DNA of 64,000 nt from Tuctoria greenei (Eukaryota > Streptophyta > Magnoliopsida > Poales > Poaceae), in assembly GCA_036927565.1 (NCBI GenBank), contig JAYESD010000009.1, forward strand, positions 166,678,929-166,742,928, read 5' to 3'. Below are positions 1 through 11,810 of the stretch, in pieces. Every line of letters starts with the position of its first letter. Position 1 is the stretch's first letter. The translations under genes and the position numbers were made by a program. A model generated the notes under the pieces. That model searched no databases and was not told where the DNA came from. It saw only the letters and a list, made by a program, of their open reading frames with translations.

Positions 1-79
1 ATAAAAACAGAGCAACGAAGGAAACATTAAAAATACAGATTCGACAAACTTCCTAATTCATGATTCAAAAAGGTGCTGT

Positions 80-2139
80 CGTTTACAAGAATTGAACCAC
101 TTGATGAATTTCATGCCAAGGTCTTAGTTTTCAAGAGCATATTTGGTCACAGGGATGGCTGTCTTCCCCAACTAAGGGCTTGTTTGGGTGCACTTAATAT
201 AAGTGGATTGAAGTGGAAAATAAACTAATTTTCTCCTCAATCCACCTCAATCCACTTAGATTGAAGTGGATCCACTCCTATCCAAACAAGCCCTAAGGGA
301 AGTTTCAGATCAGAACTTGAGAAAATGCTGTGGTTCATCATTAGCAATAATCATTGTAGTTAGGCTTTTAGTAAACCAGTCATGTTGAAGGAACAGTGGG
401 AGAAGTTGCTTATCTCTGTAGGTTCTGCATTGGAAAATAATCCTGATCTAGAGGGCATGAAGCAAATACTGTCTCTCAGTTATTACGGTCTTCCTTACCA
501 CATGAAAACATGTTTGTTGTACCTCGGTTTATATCGGGAGGACTTCAAGATCGAAAGAGATAGTCTGATTCAGCAATGGATTGCGGAAGGATTTGTAGGC
601 ATGGAAAGAGGTCTGAGTGTGGAGGATGTTGCAGAGGGCTACTTCAACGAGCTCATCAATCGAAGCATGGCCCAACCAATTGATATAAAATGTGATGGTA
701 GGGCTAATGCTTGTCGAGTTCATGATGTGATGCTTGAGCTTATAATATCAAAGGCAATGGAGGAGAATTTTGTCACATTGATTGGTTCTACCTCAGTTGC
801 AGCTAAACCACAAGGCAATGTTCGCCGACTATCTATCCAGAATGATCCACAGATTGCCAACACACATGAAGGAATGAACTTAAAGCACGTTAGGTCACTA
901 ACCTCATTTGTACAAGCTCACCTGGTACCTCCTTTGTCTGAGTTTAGAGTCCTACGAGTGCTTAATCTCGAAGGATGCCGAGGCTTGAGTGAGAATCATC
1001 TGAAAGACATCAGTGCTTTGTTTCATTTGAAGTATCTGAGCCTCCGACGGACATGGATTTCAAATCTTCCTCAACACATAGGAGACCTGAAAACTTTGGA
1101 TGCACTAGATATAAGAGATACAAATATAGAAGAGTTGCCTGGAACCATCACCGGACTTGTAAAACTTAAGTATATAATTAGTGGTGGCCATACATGGGGA
1201 AAAGTAAAGCTACCTGATGGTATATGGAGACTGACACCCTTAAGAGCCATATTAGGTTTCGACATTTGTCGCAGTTCAACAAATGCAGTGCAAGAACTTG
1301 GAAACCTGAAAAGTTTGAGGAAACTTGCAATCAACTGGACAGATTCCACTTCTGGTAATATGAAGCACCAAGAGGCTATGTTGAGAACTCTAGGAAAGCT
1401 GAGCACAAGCAATCTCCAATCCTTCGCAGCCTGTAGTCAAAACTTTGGTTCCTTTGAGTTCTTTGACTCTTGGTCGCCTCCACCCAGTCACCTTCAGAAG
1501 TTTCGGCTGTCTGCATATTACTTTCTCCCAAGAGTACCAAGGTGGATGGTATCACTCTGTAACCTCATCTATTTAAACATTAACATTGCAGAACTAACAG
1601 ATGAAGACATACATATTCTCAGAGAGTTGCCTTCCTTACTTCATCTCGACTTATGGTTGATATCACCTCAGAAGGAGATTGTAGTTCATGGCGTAGGATT
1701 CCCATACCTGAAAGAGCCCTACTTTAGTTGTGACGAAACTTGCTTGACATTTGAACAAGCAGCTTTGCCGAAGCTCGAGAAGCTGCAGACAACAGTTCAT
1801 GTAATCAGAGCAAAACCATATAGTCATCAATTTGGCATTGAGTACCTTACATCTCTCAAGCAAATAGACATCCAAGATTTCTGTGAGGGCACAAGTGTTT
1901 CTGAAATCAACGATTTTGAGCATGCAATTGTTTCTGTTGTGAAGTGCCATCCTAATCATCCTAGGATGAATATCCAAAAGTGTGGGATGAATTCGAACTT
2001 CGATGCAAGAAACAAGAGAGGAAATAACATGGAAAAAGAAAATAGAAGCAACAAGGATTCCAATATACAAACAAAAAGAGAAGGATACAAGATAGCCAAG
2101 AACATCATGTATCAAATGTATATTGATTTCCCTGTCTGA
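80..2139 (+). pseudogene. NLR (NB-ARC-LRR) disease resistance pseudogene, 5'-truncated
   Basis: This is the C-terminal NB-ARC and LRR part of a plant intracellular immune receptor. A recognisable frame starts near 80 with an RNBS-C-like stretch (RIEPLDEFHAKVLVFKSIFG). A MITE interrupts it at 176-293, and it resumes at 297 through a degenerate GLPLA region (CCGSSLAII). Just before 382 the frame shifts by two extra bases, so the 585-codon open frame at 382-2139 is in a different frame from the upstream part. That frame holds RNBS-D (CLLYLGLYRED, residues 44-54), an MHD-type motif (VHDVM, 113-117) and leucine-rich repeats from about 185 onward. The P-loop, kinase-2 and coiled-coil regions are absent in front of it. 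The family is the grass RGA/Pik-like CC-NLR type. Three defects (truncation, MITE, frameshift) make a working receptor unlikely, though the LRR frame itself is long and uninterrupted. Confidence 0.85.
176..293. mobile_element. Tourist-like (PIF/Harbinger) MITE, 118 bp
   Basis: The ends are inverted repeats beginning GGGCTTGTTTGG and ending CCAAACAAGCCC, flanked on both sides by TAA (173-175 and 294-296), the target duplication typical of PIF/Harbinger MITEs. Inside, an AGTGGATTGAAGTGG-like stretch and its complement make much of the element self-complementary. Removing the element and one TAA restores a continuous NB-ARC reading frame, so the insertion is into former coding sequence. It adds 121 bp, which is not a multiple of three. 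Confidence 0.85.
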
Positions 2140-2482
2140 AAATTCTTGCTGAAGAAGATAAAAAGGAGGCAGGTGGATGTATTTACCCTCGCATTTTCAT
2201 TCAAACATCAAACTTGCAAAGCTACCACCTGGTATTATTGTAATTTTGATGGTTAATAATGGGAAGAATATTAAAGAATTTATGGAATGAGAATGGTCAC
2301 CAAACAAAATAGTTACAGATCTATCTTCGTCACAGAAATGAACATCAAGTACAGACAAGATTACAAATGGCATGAATACAATTTGGTGCAGGCAAACTAT
2401 TGGAACCTATAAACACTACTGTGTACAAATATATGGAACAGTTCTTTGACAATAAAGTATTGGTGCACGACATCCTTAATCA

Positions 2483-3412
2483 CTACCAATTTTCCTTAAC
2501 AATCTTTGCTTTCTCAAATATGAATTTCCCCTCCTTGTACCTCTGCGACTCCTCATATGCTCTCTCATATTTCCAGCCAAGTACTTCGCGGCAATCGCGG
2601 CAGTAGATGTCAGCAACTGTGTGCAGTCCCGTCATGAGGTGCCTATCCTCCTTAGTCCCGACAATTATGTTCATTGCATGAGAAAACAGAAATGCACGTC
2701 CGTTCCTCCCCTAGAACAGACAACAGAGCAAGGGAGACAGCATCATCCTCAACACACGACCAAGAAACATTCTTGAACTAAATGAATTGAAATTGGTAAG
2801 TTCTGAAAAAAGTGAAAACAACTGCTCATATATATTATTTGTGGGTTTTTAAATCCCGAACTTCACTAGTAGAAATGACAGAAACTTCAATTAATCGAAT
2901 CTCTGTAACATAAAGCTCCAAGCATTCAGTACTATGTGGAATGTGGATAGACTAACACTCCTGAAACTGAAAACTGAGGTTTTTATAGGCAGGTGCAAAT
3001 AACAGGGCCTAGATTAAAAGGGCGTACCGAATGCTGAAAACTCCCACACATTATGGGGTCTGGAAGGAATTTCTATGCAGCCTTCCCCTTGCTTAATTTG
3101 CAAGGAGGCTGATTTGGATATAACAAGGCCTAGATTGCTTCTTAATTTCTTCAGTACTCACAGAAACAATCCACTAGTTCACAAGTATTCTGTATTTCTT
3201 ATCATCTGACGGAATAACTAATCGGGGGAACTCTTGACCTCCAAACCCATATCGCTTATTAGAACACTACCGGCACATCAGAACTGGGCACAAGATCAGC
3301 TCAAGCTCTTCTTCACCTGAAAGGCCTTGGAGATGATGTCGTCGTGGAGGCAGACGTGGTTCCGGCAATGGCAGCAGCTGTACACCCGCGGCCCCACCAA
3401 TTCCGCCGCCAT
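2483..3412 (-). CDS. Yippee-like zinc-binding protein, two coding exons
   Basis: Exon 1 runs 3412-3317 (32 codons) and exon 2 runs 2710-2483 (75 codons plus stop). They are separated by a 606-bp intron with GT at 3316-3315 and AG at 2712-2711, in phase 0. The 107-residue product matches the usual length of plant Yippee proteins. Exon 1 carries the first zinc-binding pair (YSCCHCRNHVCLHDD) and the DIISKAFQ stretch. Exon 2 opens GRNGRAFLF and carries the second pair (IYCRDC), followed by EVLGWKYERAYEESQRYKEG and the KIVKENW end. Yippee proteins are small, conserved eukaryotic zinc proteins of poorly defined role; a Mis18/cereblon-like fold is known for the family. The start at 3412 fits the family start; an in-frame upstream extension after splicing is possible but looks like leader. 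The gene is tail-to-tail with the NLR relic, 343 bp apart. Confidence 0.88.
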
Positions 3413-3910
3413 CGCCGCCGCGTCCCCTCCCCTGCAACCAATCCATCAAATCAAGAACTGAGGACGAATCACCAAGAGGTGCCATTTATCCCCAAGAACC
3501 TCAAAACCCAGTCCGATGAAACAGAGGATCGGGATATACCTGCGAGCACGGTCGATTATGCGGTTGAGAGGAAGGCGGAGGAGAGACAGGGAAGAGTACA
3601 GATCAACCGACCGACTGGGGCAGGAAGAACGGCACGCAAGCAACGGTGAGCGGGGCCGAGAAGAAGTGGGGAAAGCGACGGCGGAGAAAACCAAACCCAG
3701 CACGAAACACACGGCGCCGAGGAGTAGAAAAGCTATAGAGCAAAACCAGAGATGAAATTGTAAGGACGGACCAAAAGGTAAAATTGAGAGATTTGTTCAA
3801 AGTTTGGCCAGAGGCTGATTGAATCCGGAGACAAAAGATTGGATTTTTTTCAGTTGGACTGTAGACTGTAGAGAACAGTGAGAGTGATGAGCGGAATCAG
3901 TATATACTCC
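3413..3910 (-). promoter_or_regulatory. Promoter and spliced 5' leader of the Yippee-like gene
   Basis: Reading the minus strand, a TATATA stretch lies near 3899-3904, about 490 bp upstream of the start codon, followed by a purine- and CT-rich leader. A probable leader intron runs 3539-3432 (GT at 3539-3538, AG after a pyrimidine-rich run at 3433-3432, 108 bp). A CTCCCTCCGTT string at 3907-3917 resembles one end of a Stowaway MITE, but the other end is not seen. Transcription start and leader intron are inferred from sequence only. Confidence 0.5.
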
Positions 3911-4016
3911 CTCCGTTAGGACAACCTCTAATTCTTTTAATTGTCAATTATTTCAGAATAGATGTAGTAGTTGGTGTGATTAGTTAGCTTAAGCGTGTGG
4001 ATTTGGGAGTGCTTTG

Positions 4017-7000
4017 TGTCACACCCGGTTTTATTAAGCATAAAATCAGCTGCAAAATACATGTATGTTAGGATCAGTTTCACCATATATGTACGACAAA
4101 AAGTGATAAACAGTTCTATATCGCATGCAAGCAACATTTATACCTTTAAAAGAGTTTTGAAGTAGCAGCGGAAGAGGAAAAAACTTCAGGGCAACCACAG
4201 ACAAATTGACTGGCAGCAACGCGACCTATGCACCGTCTTCACTTGTCACTGTCTTCATTAGATCTTCTCTTCGCTGAGCAGCATATCAAAAGTACAACAA
4301 AGCAAGTGTGAGTACCATCCCGTGGTACTCCGCAAGTGTGGGAAATAAATGACATGTAGGCCAATCAAAAAGGAAAGGTTGATAATGGTTTAAGCACTAA
4401 GCATTAAACCTATCCTTAGCTTTCATTAGCACCTACATCTAGGTGTATATACCCAATCATTATAGAATAACGATAATAATGAATCAATACCAACATCATT
4501 TCCGATCCACCATCTCAACCATCATCCCAGTCATCGTCTAATTATGAATTGGACACCAAGCCGCTCTTGTCCGTGAGCACGACTGTCATGACAGTTTTAC
4601 CAAATCTCTGCAGAGAGTGTACCCTTTACCCACAAGCAGTGATTTCATCCTCTGTTGCCAGGTGGACTGAGTAAACCTCCCTGATGCCAGTGGCGGCCAA
4701 CCACATTTCACACTTCCATAGGTGCGTGGCCAGGAGATCACTACATGGTCTTTACAAAGGTACTCCCGACTAGTGCTAGTCCTCTAAGGTTTCCACCACT
4801 GAGGCATTTCTGGAGTAACCCTCCGCCTCAGAGCCCCCTCTTGAGCTTTGCGGTTCCCAGAGCAGTACCCCTGCATCATTCCCCGCACCATCCAACTACT
4901 AGCATTTCATCGGGAGAAACCTAATTAATTGACCAAGCCGCCCCATCTCAGTCTCGTGGTGGTACTATAAAGCTTAGTGGCTTTCTCCATAAACCGGTCC
5001 TTAGAATCCGGCAAGGTTCAATCCTCGATTCCCGGGTCTCGCGCGTACTGCACCATACCAATCAAACCAACCCGTCAGATTCCTATTTACTACAATCCAT
5101 TTCCAACATCATAATCATAATCATAATAATAAGTCATGAGTAATAAATATGGTCAATGTTTTTCCCACCCAACTATTATGCATGGCTAAGCATAAAAAAA
5201 TCCCCAAGTACCACCTTTCCATAACCCAAACGATAAGGTAATAAGGTAAAACAACAGGGCATAACATAAGATTCATATTAATTAGCATGCAACTAACTAA
5301 ACCCTTAAAAAGGTGCAAGATGGTCAAGGACACTTGCCTTTTATTAAATAGCTGCTCAGTCTTCTTGAGTGAACTCTTTGTCTTCACCTCTTCATGTAGC
5401 TTCTTCATCGAGATACGAATGCGTGTACACTACCATGAAAAGAGAAATAAAAACAATCAAGAACAATACACCATACAAGCAATACAAATATTGTAATTGA
5501 AATATGTTATGATTATGATTTAAATCGGAGTAATGAGTGATTTATTATTTTTCATAGCTGTAGAAATGCACTTATAATTTATTTATCATTTTTAGTATTC
5601 ATTTATATGATAAAAACATTATTAATGATTTTATCATAGTCAAAATCTATTTTATATGTATTTTATAAATTTTATTTCAGCATAAAAGAGTTTATAAATA
5701 ATTTTCCTACTATTTCACATTTATTCTATATTTTTAACATTTATTTATAAACAAAAACATTTTTATTAAATTTTCCCCATTGTCAAAATGTATTTTATAT
5801 GAAATCTACAATTTTATTTTAGTATAAAAATATTTATAACCATTTTTATATATTTTATATATTTATTTTATCACTTAAAACATTTTCTATGTATTAAATA
5901 TAATTTTCTGTAATTAAATTCTATTTACTGGAGTTTTTCTATAAAAACAGAAAATAAAATAAAGTTTAAAGTAAATTTCATATAGTCCAGGGGCTTTTCT
6001 GTCAATTACAGAGGTTAAAACATAATTTTTAATACTAACAAGGTGTTTTTAGGCATCTTTCCACATTAACAGATTTATTACATGATTAATAAAAAAGTGA
6101 AGGCTATTTCTGTAAATGAGAGGACCTATTTGTAATTTAAATAAATCTACACAGGGGCCTAACAGCAAAAGTGCATTTTCCTTTTCTATTCTTATTTATT
6201 TTTCTTAAGGAAAAGTTATGGAATTTGTCTACGGTCCTGTGGACCGGGGTTAGGGGTGCGGTCCATGGTCCACCATAGACCAGGGGGCGTACCCCTTCGG
6301 TTCTTTTAATCTGGACCGTGGATTTGAGATCCAACGGTCCAGGGAGGGTCAGCGGGGTGAGTGGCGGCCAGAGGCCACCGGCGGCGGCAGCGCCACCGTG
6401 GGCTCGCTGGAGTTTCACCGGAATGGTGTTCCGGTGACCCAAACTCGACGCGAAGGACACAAAAATGGAGAGGAGGATCAGGGGAACTCACCTCGGGTGT
6501 TGTGCGTGCGCGAAGAGGGTCGGCGACGATTCCCCCACGGTGACCTTGGTGGTCCGATCTTCGGCGGCGCCGGGGAGGGGCCTAGGGTGATGGGAACTCG
6601 GTGCGGGCATGCTCTTTAGGGGCGGCACGGCGTAGGGAAGCTCGGCATCACCTCGGTGGCGGCTAAAACGCCATCTTCATGAGGGGCGGCGAGCTCCAAA
6701 ATGGCGGCCATGTCGGAGGAGATGAGGAGCTAGGGTTTCGGGTGGGGGAAAGGATGGGGAGGGGATGCAACCGTGGATTGTATAGGGGAAGGCGATGGGG
6801 AGGTTGCCAAGGCGCGGAGGGACGCGGCCATGGCAGTTGGAGGCGCACGCGCGGGGGAGAACGTGCCTCGGGGTGCGGGCGGCGGTTGGGGGAGTAAGAA
6901 GAAGGGGCTGACGAGTGGGTCCCGCACGTCAGTGACTAGAAGAGAGGGAGGAGGTGGGCTGGGCGCTAGGGAAAAGGGAAGATGGGCCACAAAATGATTT

Positions 7001-7125
7001 ATTTGGCCCAGTTAGGTTTTTTTATTCTTTTTCTTTTTCTTTTCAATTCTTCTCTTTTGTTCATTTCTTATTTAATCTATTAAATTTTTATCTCTTTTTC
7101 ATTGTTGAAAAATATGGGTGTTACA
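4017..7125. mobile_element. Probable solo LTR of a large-LTR gypsy (Tekay/Del-like) retrotransposon
   Basis: The 3109-bp segment begins TGTCACACCC and ends GGGTGTTACA, that is TG...CA with near-perfect short inverted ends. It is flanked by the 5-bp direct repeat CTTTG (4012-4016 and 7126-7130). No retroviral-type protein frame occurs inside; the many short frames are GC-rich or AT-rich noise. A 3-kb LTR with TGTNACACCC ends is typical of Tekay/Del chromoviruses in grasses. A single LTR with an intact target duplication is what intra-element recombination leaves. Family assignment is from memory of LTR ends and length. Confidence 0.75.
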
Positions 7126-7130
7126 CTTTG

Positions 7131-8293
7131 TCATCACGCCTATCTATCCCATTCTTGTTTAGTGGATGAAATATTGTAGTCGACAGTGAAAGGAAATTAA
7201 ATTGAACTGATGTTTCATGTTATAAACTTGTACTCTGCTTTGCCGGCCACCCTTCCCGCCTCTATCCACCTCGCCGCCGTTGGAGCATGCTGCTCCGGAG
7301 CCAGGCGCATGCAAGGAATGTGGCGGCGAGGCTCCTCCTCCCCTCTTCCTCCCCTCGAAGCTCGAAGACATGGCACTGGTGATGGTGGCGATAGCTGTGG
7401 CGGCCGACGAAGATGCAAAGGCTGACCTCAGATCTGCGGCGAACAACGACGGGCGTCGAGGGCGGCCTCCGGATGCGGCCCATGGCTTGGCGGCGGCGGG
7501 GGTCTGGATCCGTGAGGCATGACGCCTCTGGATGCGGCTGATGGGCGACTGCGGGCTGGATCTGGAGCACGATGGCGGACTAGTCGACCTGGGGATGGTG
7601 TCGACGATGGTGGTGCTACTCGGCATGGCGGCGGCGTGAGGCCCAGGCCACGAGCATGCAAGGAGGAAGGCACAGTGTATGCCGATGTTGGGCAGGCATC
7701 AATCCATGGTCCACGGACCTGCAACTGGACCGACAACGAGCTGGCTGCTCAGCGTGTCTACGGCCGGGCCGGCGGCACCGTAGTGCATGGTGGTCGCGGC
7801 TAACATGAAGATGATGTTGGTTGCCTGGCCGGGCAATGTCGATGTTGAGAAATGCCGTGGTTGTGGTGATGCTCATGGTGGTGGAAGGAGGCATCCACAA
7901 AGGGGGTCAGAGGTGAGGCCAAGGGTGCCACGTGGTGCGCGTTGCAAAGTTGCTGGTGATAGGGATGAAAATGGATTGAATATTTTCCAATCCGTCCGGA
8001 TGCTGGATCTGAAAATATCCGATCCATATCCGTTTTGGTCGGACTTTATTCAGATTCGGATTCGGATATCGGATATTCGTATTCAGATATCAGATCAAAA
8101 ATGGTGTGGCTCAATATCTGTTCGAATAGTCGGATATCCATTTTGGGTCGGATATATCCGAATGGGTATTCGAGAAATATCCGAATGTTCCCGGGCCAAA
8201 TCTAATAGGCGGCTGGCGGAGTGGCGGTCTGGCCAAAAGGCCCCAAACCGGCAAATCCTAAGACTGTGACCGCTGAGGAGCTGATCGAGACCA
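7131..8293. other. Gene-free stretch with GC-rich block and hAT-like end
   Basis: From 7210 to about 7950 the sequence is GC-rich and full of CGG/GCC runs that open many short frames on both strands, none with a recognisable domain. At 7960 a TAGGGATGAAAATGG string begins an AT-rich stretch with repeated GGATATCCG-type words to about 8200; this resembles the terminal and subterminal sequence of grass hAT elements. No matching inverted end was found, so this would be a truncated element. Confidence 0.4.
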
Positions 8294-8744
8294 TGAAAGT
8301 GCATCTAGACATCCTCGTGGGATTTTATGATTGATGATGAAAATTAAGAGACTAATGGGTTGAGTTGATCTTAAGCACATGTGTGAAGATTAAAATGAGA
8401 CAAAATCCGTCAAAAAGGAAAAGGGTGAAACGGGCGTTGAAGACTCAAGCATAGAAATTAGGGCTTCTATTGTGTTGAGTTTAGACTAGCCATATCTGTG
8501 TGAGGGTGTGTGTATCAAGTGCAATGAGATCATCAAAGAGAGCTCAAAGTGGTGGTTGCGAGAAAAACCTAAGTGAGAAGCCTTTGTGAGAGAAACCTAA
8601 GTGAGAAGCCTTTGTGAGAGAAACTCCCAAGAATGGTAAAGACTCAATTTTTTTGTCAAAGGAGGTTCATATAATAATTACAAATGAAAGAACATTGCTA
8701 CTTCACATGACATGACTAAAAAGGAACCTCATCCATTGTTCCAT
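8294..8744 (+). mobile_element. 5' LTR-like part of a decayed Ty1-copia element
   Basis: The sequence from TGAAAGTGCATCTAG at 8294 resembles the start of copia LTRs known in grasses. It holds a 26-bp direct repeat (AACCTAAGTGAGAAGCC words at 8566-8620). After about 8650 a broken reading frame runs without interruption into the copia sequence beyond 8745. This part is present only once, left of the array, so it is the original left context of the copia relic. The LTR end and primer site are not clear, and gag is missing. Confidence 0.5.
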
Positions 8745-11700
8745 GATTTTGATCATATGTTTTGTTAAGGAAAAAATTTGGAAAGCCATATGCTAGGTAT
8801 GTTGGGCCACAACACAAGAGTCCAAAACCTTTTGTGTGGGTTCCCAGTGCCTCTTGACTAACATCAAAGGACCCAACACCACTTGGGTACCTAAAGTCAG
8901 GCTTAATTTTATTTTGTAGACATACTGCTCCGGTGGAACCAAGTGAGTTCTTGATAATGGATGCACAAATCATATGACCGGAGAAAGAAAAATGTTTGTA
9001 GAGTATGAGCAACATAAAGATCCAAGTGAAGGAATTTACTTTAGGGACAATAGCCAAGGGAAAATCCTTAGCACCGGTAAAATTGCTATATCCCCTGATC
9101 ACATTCTTCCAAATGTTTTACATGTCGATTCACTTGACTATAACCTATTGTCCATATCACAACTATGTGACAAAGGTTATAATTATCTTTTCACTAATGA
9201 GGGTGTGACTGTCACAAGAAGAAGCAATGACTCAATTGCTTTTAAGGGTGTCCTCAAGGGAAAACTCTATCTTATGGATTTCTTCGCGGATAAAGCCCAA
9301 CTTGACACATTCTTAATTGCAAAAACCAACATGTGATGCCTTTGGCATAGAAGACTAGCCCATGTTAGGATGAGGAATTTGCAAAAACTTCTTAAGGGCG
9401 AGCACATCCATGGTATAAAGAATGTTGTGTTTGAAAAGGATAGATCATGTAGCGCAGGTCAAGCTGAAAAGTAAGTTGGAGCTCAACATCCATCCAAGAA
9501 CATCATGACAACAACAATACCATCGGTCCAATCGCCTACATAAGCATTGGCGGTAACAAATATGGCCTTGTAATTGTTGATGATTTTTCACGTTTCACTT
9601 AGATTTTCTTTTTGCATGATAAGAGTAAGACTCAAGGTGTCCTCAAGAAATACTTGAGGAGAGCTCAAAATGAGTTCTCCTTGAGGATCAATACTAGAAG
9701 GAGTGACAATAGCACCAAATTCAAGAACACTCAAGTTGACGAGTTTTTGGATGAAGAAGGCACCAACCATGAGTTCTCGGCCCCCTACTCCCCTCAACGT
9801 AATGGGGTGGCCGAGAGGAAGAATAGGACTCTCATTAAGATGTCAAGAACAATGCTTGATGAATACAAGACGTCGGACCGGTTTTGAGCAGAAGCAGTTA
9901 ACACCGCTTGCCATGCCATAAAACCGGTTGTATCTCTATCGCATATTGAAGAAGACGTCTTACAAACTTCTAACCGGTAACAAGCCTAATATTTCCTATT
10001 TTAGTGTTTTTGGGAGCAAATGCTATATTATCAACAAGAAGCCTAGGACCTCGAAGTTCGCTTCAAAGTCCGATGAGGATTTCTTGCTTGGTTATGATTC
10101 AAACACTTACGCTTATCGTGTTTTCAACAAATCTTCCAGAATTGTTGAAGTAGCACGTGGCGTAGTGTTTGATGAGACTAATGGCTCCCAAGTGGAGCAA
10201 GTTGATCATCATGTGCTAGATCAAGAAGAAGCTCCACAAGTGGTTATAGGAAGGAGGACACTTGGATATATTCGACCACAAGAACAACCTCAAGACTCAA
10301 GTGATCATCCCACACATCAAGCAAACTCTTCCTCAAGTAATCAAGCTCAAGACCCTCAAGATGCGCTTCAACAAGATGAAAATGGAGGCCTCAATCAAGT
10401 GGGAGATGAAGAAAGTGAGGGAGAAGATGATGAAGTTCCAAGAACTCAAGCACCACACCTAAGAGTACATCAAAGTGTTCAACGGGACCATCCCATTGGC
10501 AACATCCTTGGAGACATCACCAAGGGGGTAACTACTTGATCTCGTATTGCAAACTTTTGCGAACATTACTCTTGTTTCTTCTTTGGAGCCTCACAAGGTT
10601 GAAGAAGCACTACGATATTCGGATTGGGTGATGGCCATGCAAGAAGAGCTCAAAAATTTTGAAAGAAACCAAGTATGAGAGCTCGTGAACAGGCCAAATG
10701 CAAATGTTGTGGGCACCAAGTGGTGTTACACAACAAACAAGATGAGCACGGCGTGGTTACAAGGAACAAAGCACGACTTGTGTCCAAGGGGTACTCACAA
10801 GTCGAAGGTTTGGATTTCGATGAAGCCTTTGCCCCCGTAGCTAGGCTTGAATAAATTCGTATATTACTTGCCTTTACTACTCACCATGATTTTAAGCTAT
10901 ACTATATGGACGTCAAGAGTGCATTCCTTAATTGTCCAATGAAAGAAGAGGAGTATGTGGAGCAACCCCCCGACTTTGAAGATCAATACTTCCCAAACCA
11001 TGTCTACAAATTGTGTAAGACTCTCTATGGCCTCAAACAAGCTCCTAGAGCTTGGTATGAGTGTCTTAGAGACATTCTAACTCAAAATGGTTTCAAAATT
11101 AGGAACATCGATTACACTTTATTTACTAAATATTTCAATGATGATTTGTTTGTTTGTCAAATATATGTCGATGACAATATATTTGGTTCTACTAGCAAAA
11201 CTTTTTTGTGATGAGTTTTCCAAGATAATGACTAAAAGGTTTGAGATGTCCATGATGGGGGAATTGAAGTTCTTCCTAGGTTTTAAAGTGAAGCAACTCA
11301 AGGAAGGCACATTCTTTAGTCAAACGAAGCACACACAAGATATACTCAAGAAGTTTGACATTGACAAAGCCAAACCCATCAAGACTCCAATGGGAACCAG
11401 TGGGCACCTCAACCTTAATGATGATGGTCCAAGTGTGGACCAAAAGGTATATCACGTTCCATGATAGGTTCATTGCTTTACTTATATGCATCTAGGCCTG
11501 ATATACTGCTAAGTGTTTGTATCTGTGCTCGATTCCAAGCTGCTCCTAAGATGTGTCATTTGACCACCATTAAGATAATTCTTAGATATTTGGTTCACAT
11601 ACCGAGCCTAGGACGTTGATACCCCAAGGGCTCTAAGTTTAATCTCATTGGGTATTTTGATGCGGATTACGCGGGATGCAAAGTTGATAGAAAAAGTACC

Positions 11701-11810
11701 TTTGGGACTTGCCAATTCCTTGGTAGATCCCTAGTCTCTTGGTCCTCCAAGAAACAAAACTACATTGCTCTTTCCACAGTCGAAGCGGAGTATGTCGCCA
11801 TCGGAAGTTG
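8745..11810 (+). mobile_element. Ty1-copia pol relic (protease to RNase H), unit 1
   Basis: Broken pol of a copia element, SIRE/Maximus-like by motif style. In order: an aspartic protease active site with DNG in place of DSG (about 8950); gag-pre-integrase with HRRLAHV (about 9345), whose zinc finger has CSAG in place of CxxC; integrase core at 9540-9890, lacking the region of the first catalytic Asp, with a stop at the FTW position and RSDNSTKF in place of RSDNGGEF; a proline/glutamine-rich linker frame (9928-10539); reverse transcriptase (about 10700-11210) with an in-frame stop after VARLE but an intact YVDD (about 11166); and RNase H with FDADYAG and VEAEY (about 11655-11800). At least five stops or frameshifts are visible. 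It cannot move on its own. The RNase H end runs directly into F-box relic A. Confidence 0.9.

Noticed and set aside
3446..3755. Frames upstream of the Yippee start as separate genes
   Set aside because: They fall in the probable leader and promoter of the Yippee-like gene and show no domain.
6137..6997. Short frames inside the 3.1-kb LTR
   Set aside because: They lie between TG...CA ends of a probable LTR and show no gag or pol motifs.
7159..7803. GC-rich frames as coding exons
   Set aside because: Frames are open on both strands at once, with low-complexity Arg/Ala/Pro/Ser composition, as expected of GC-rich DNA without stops.
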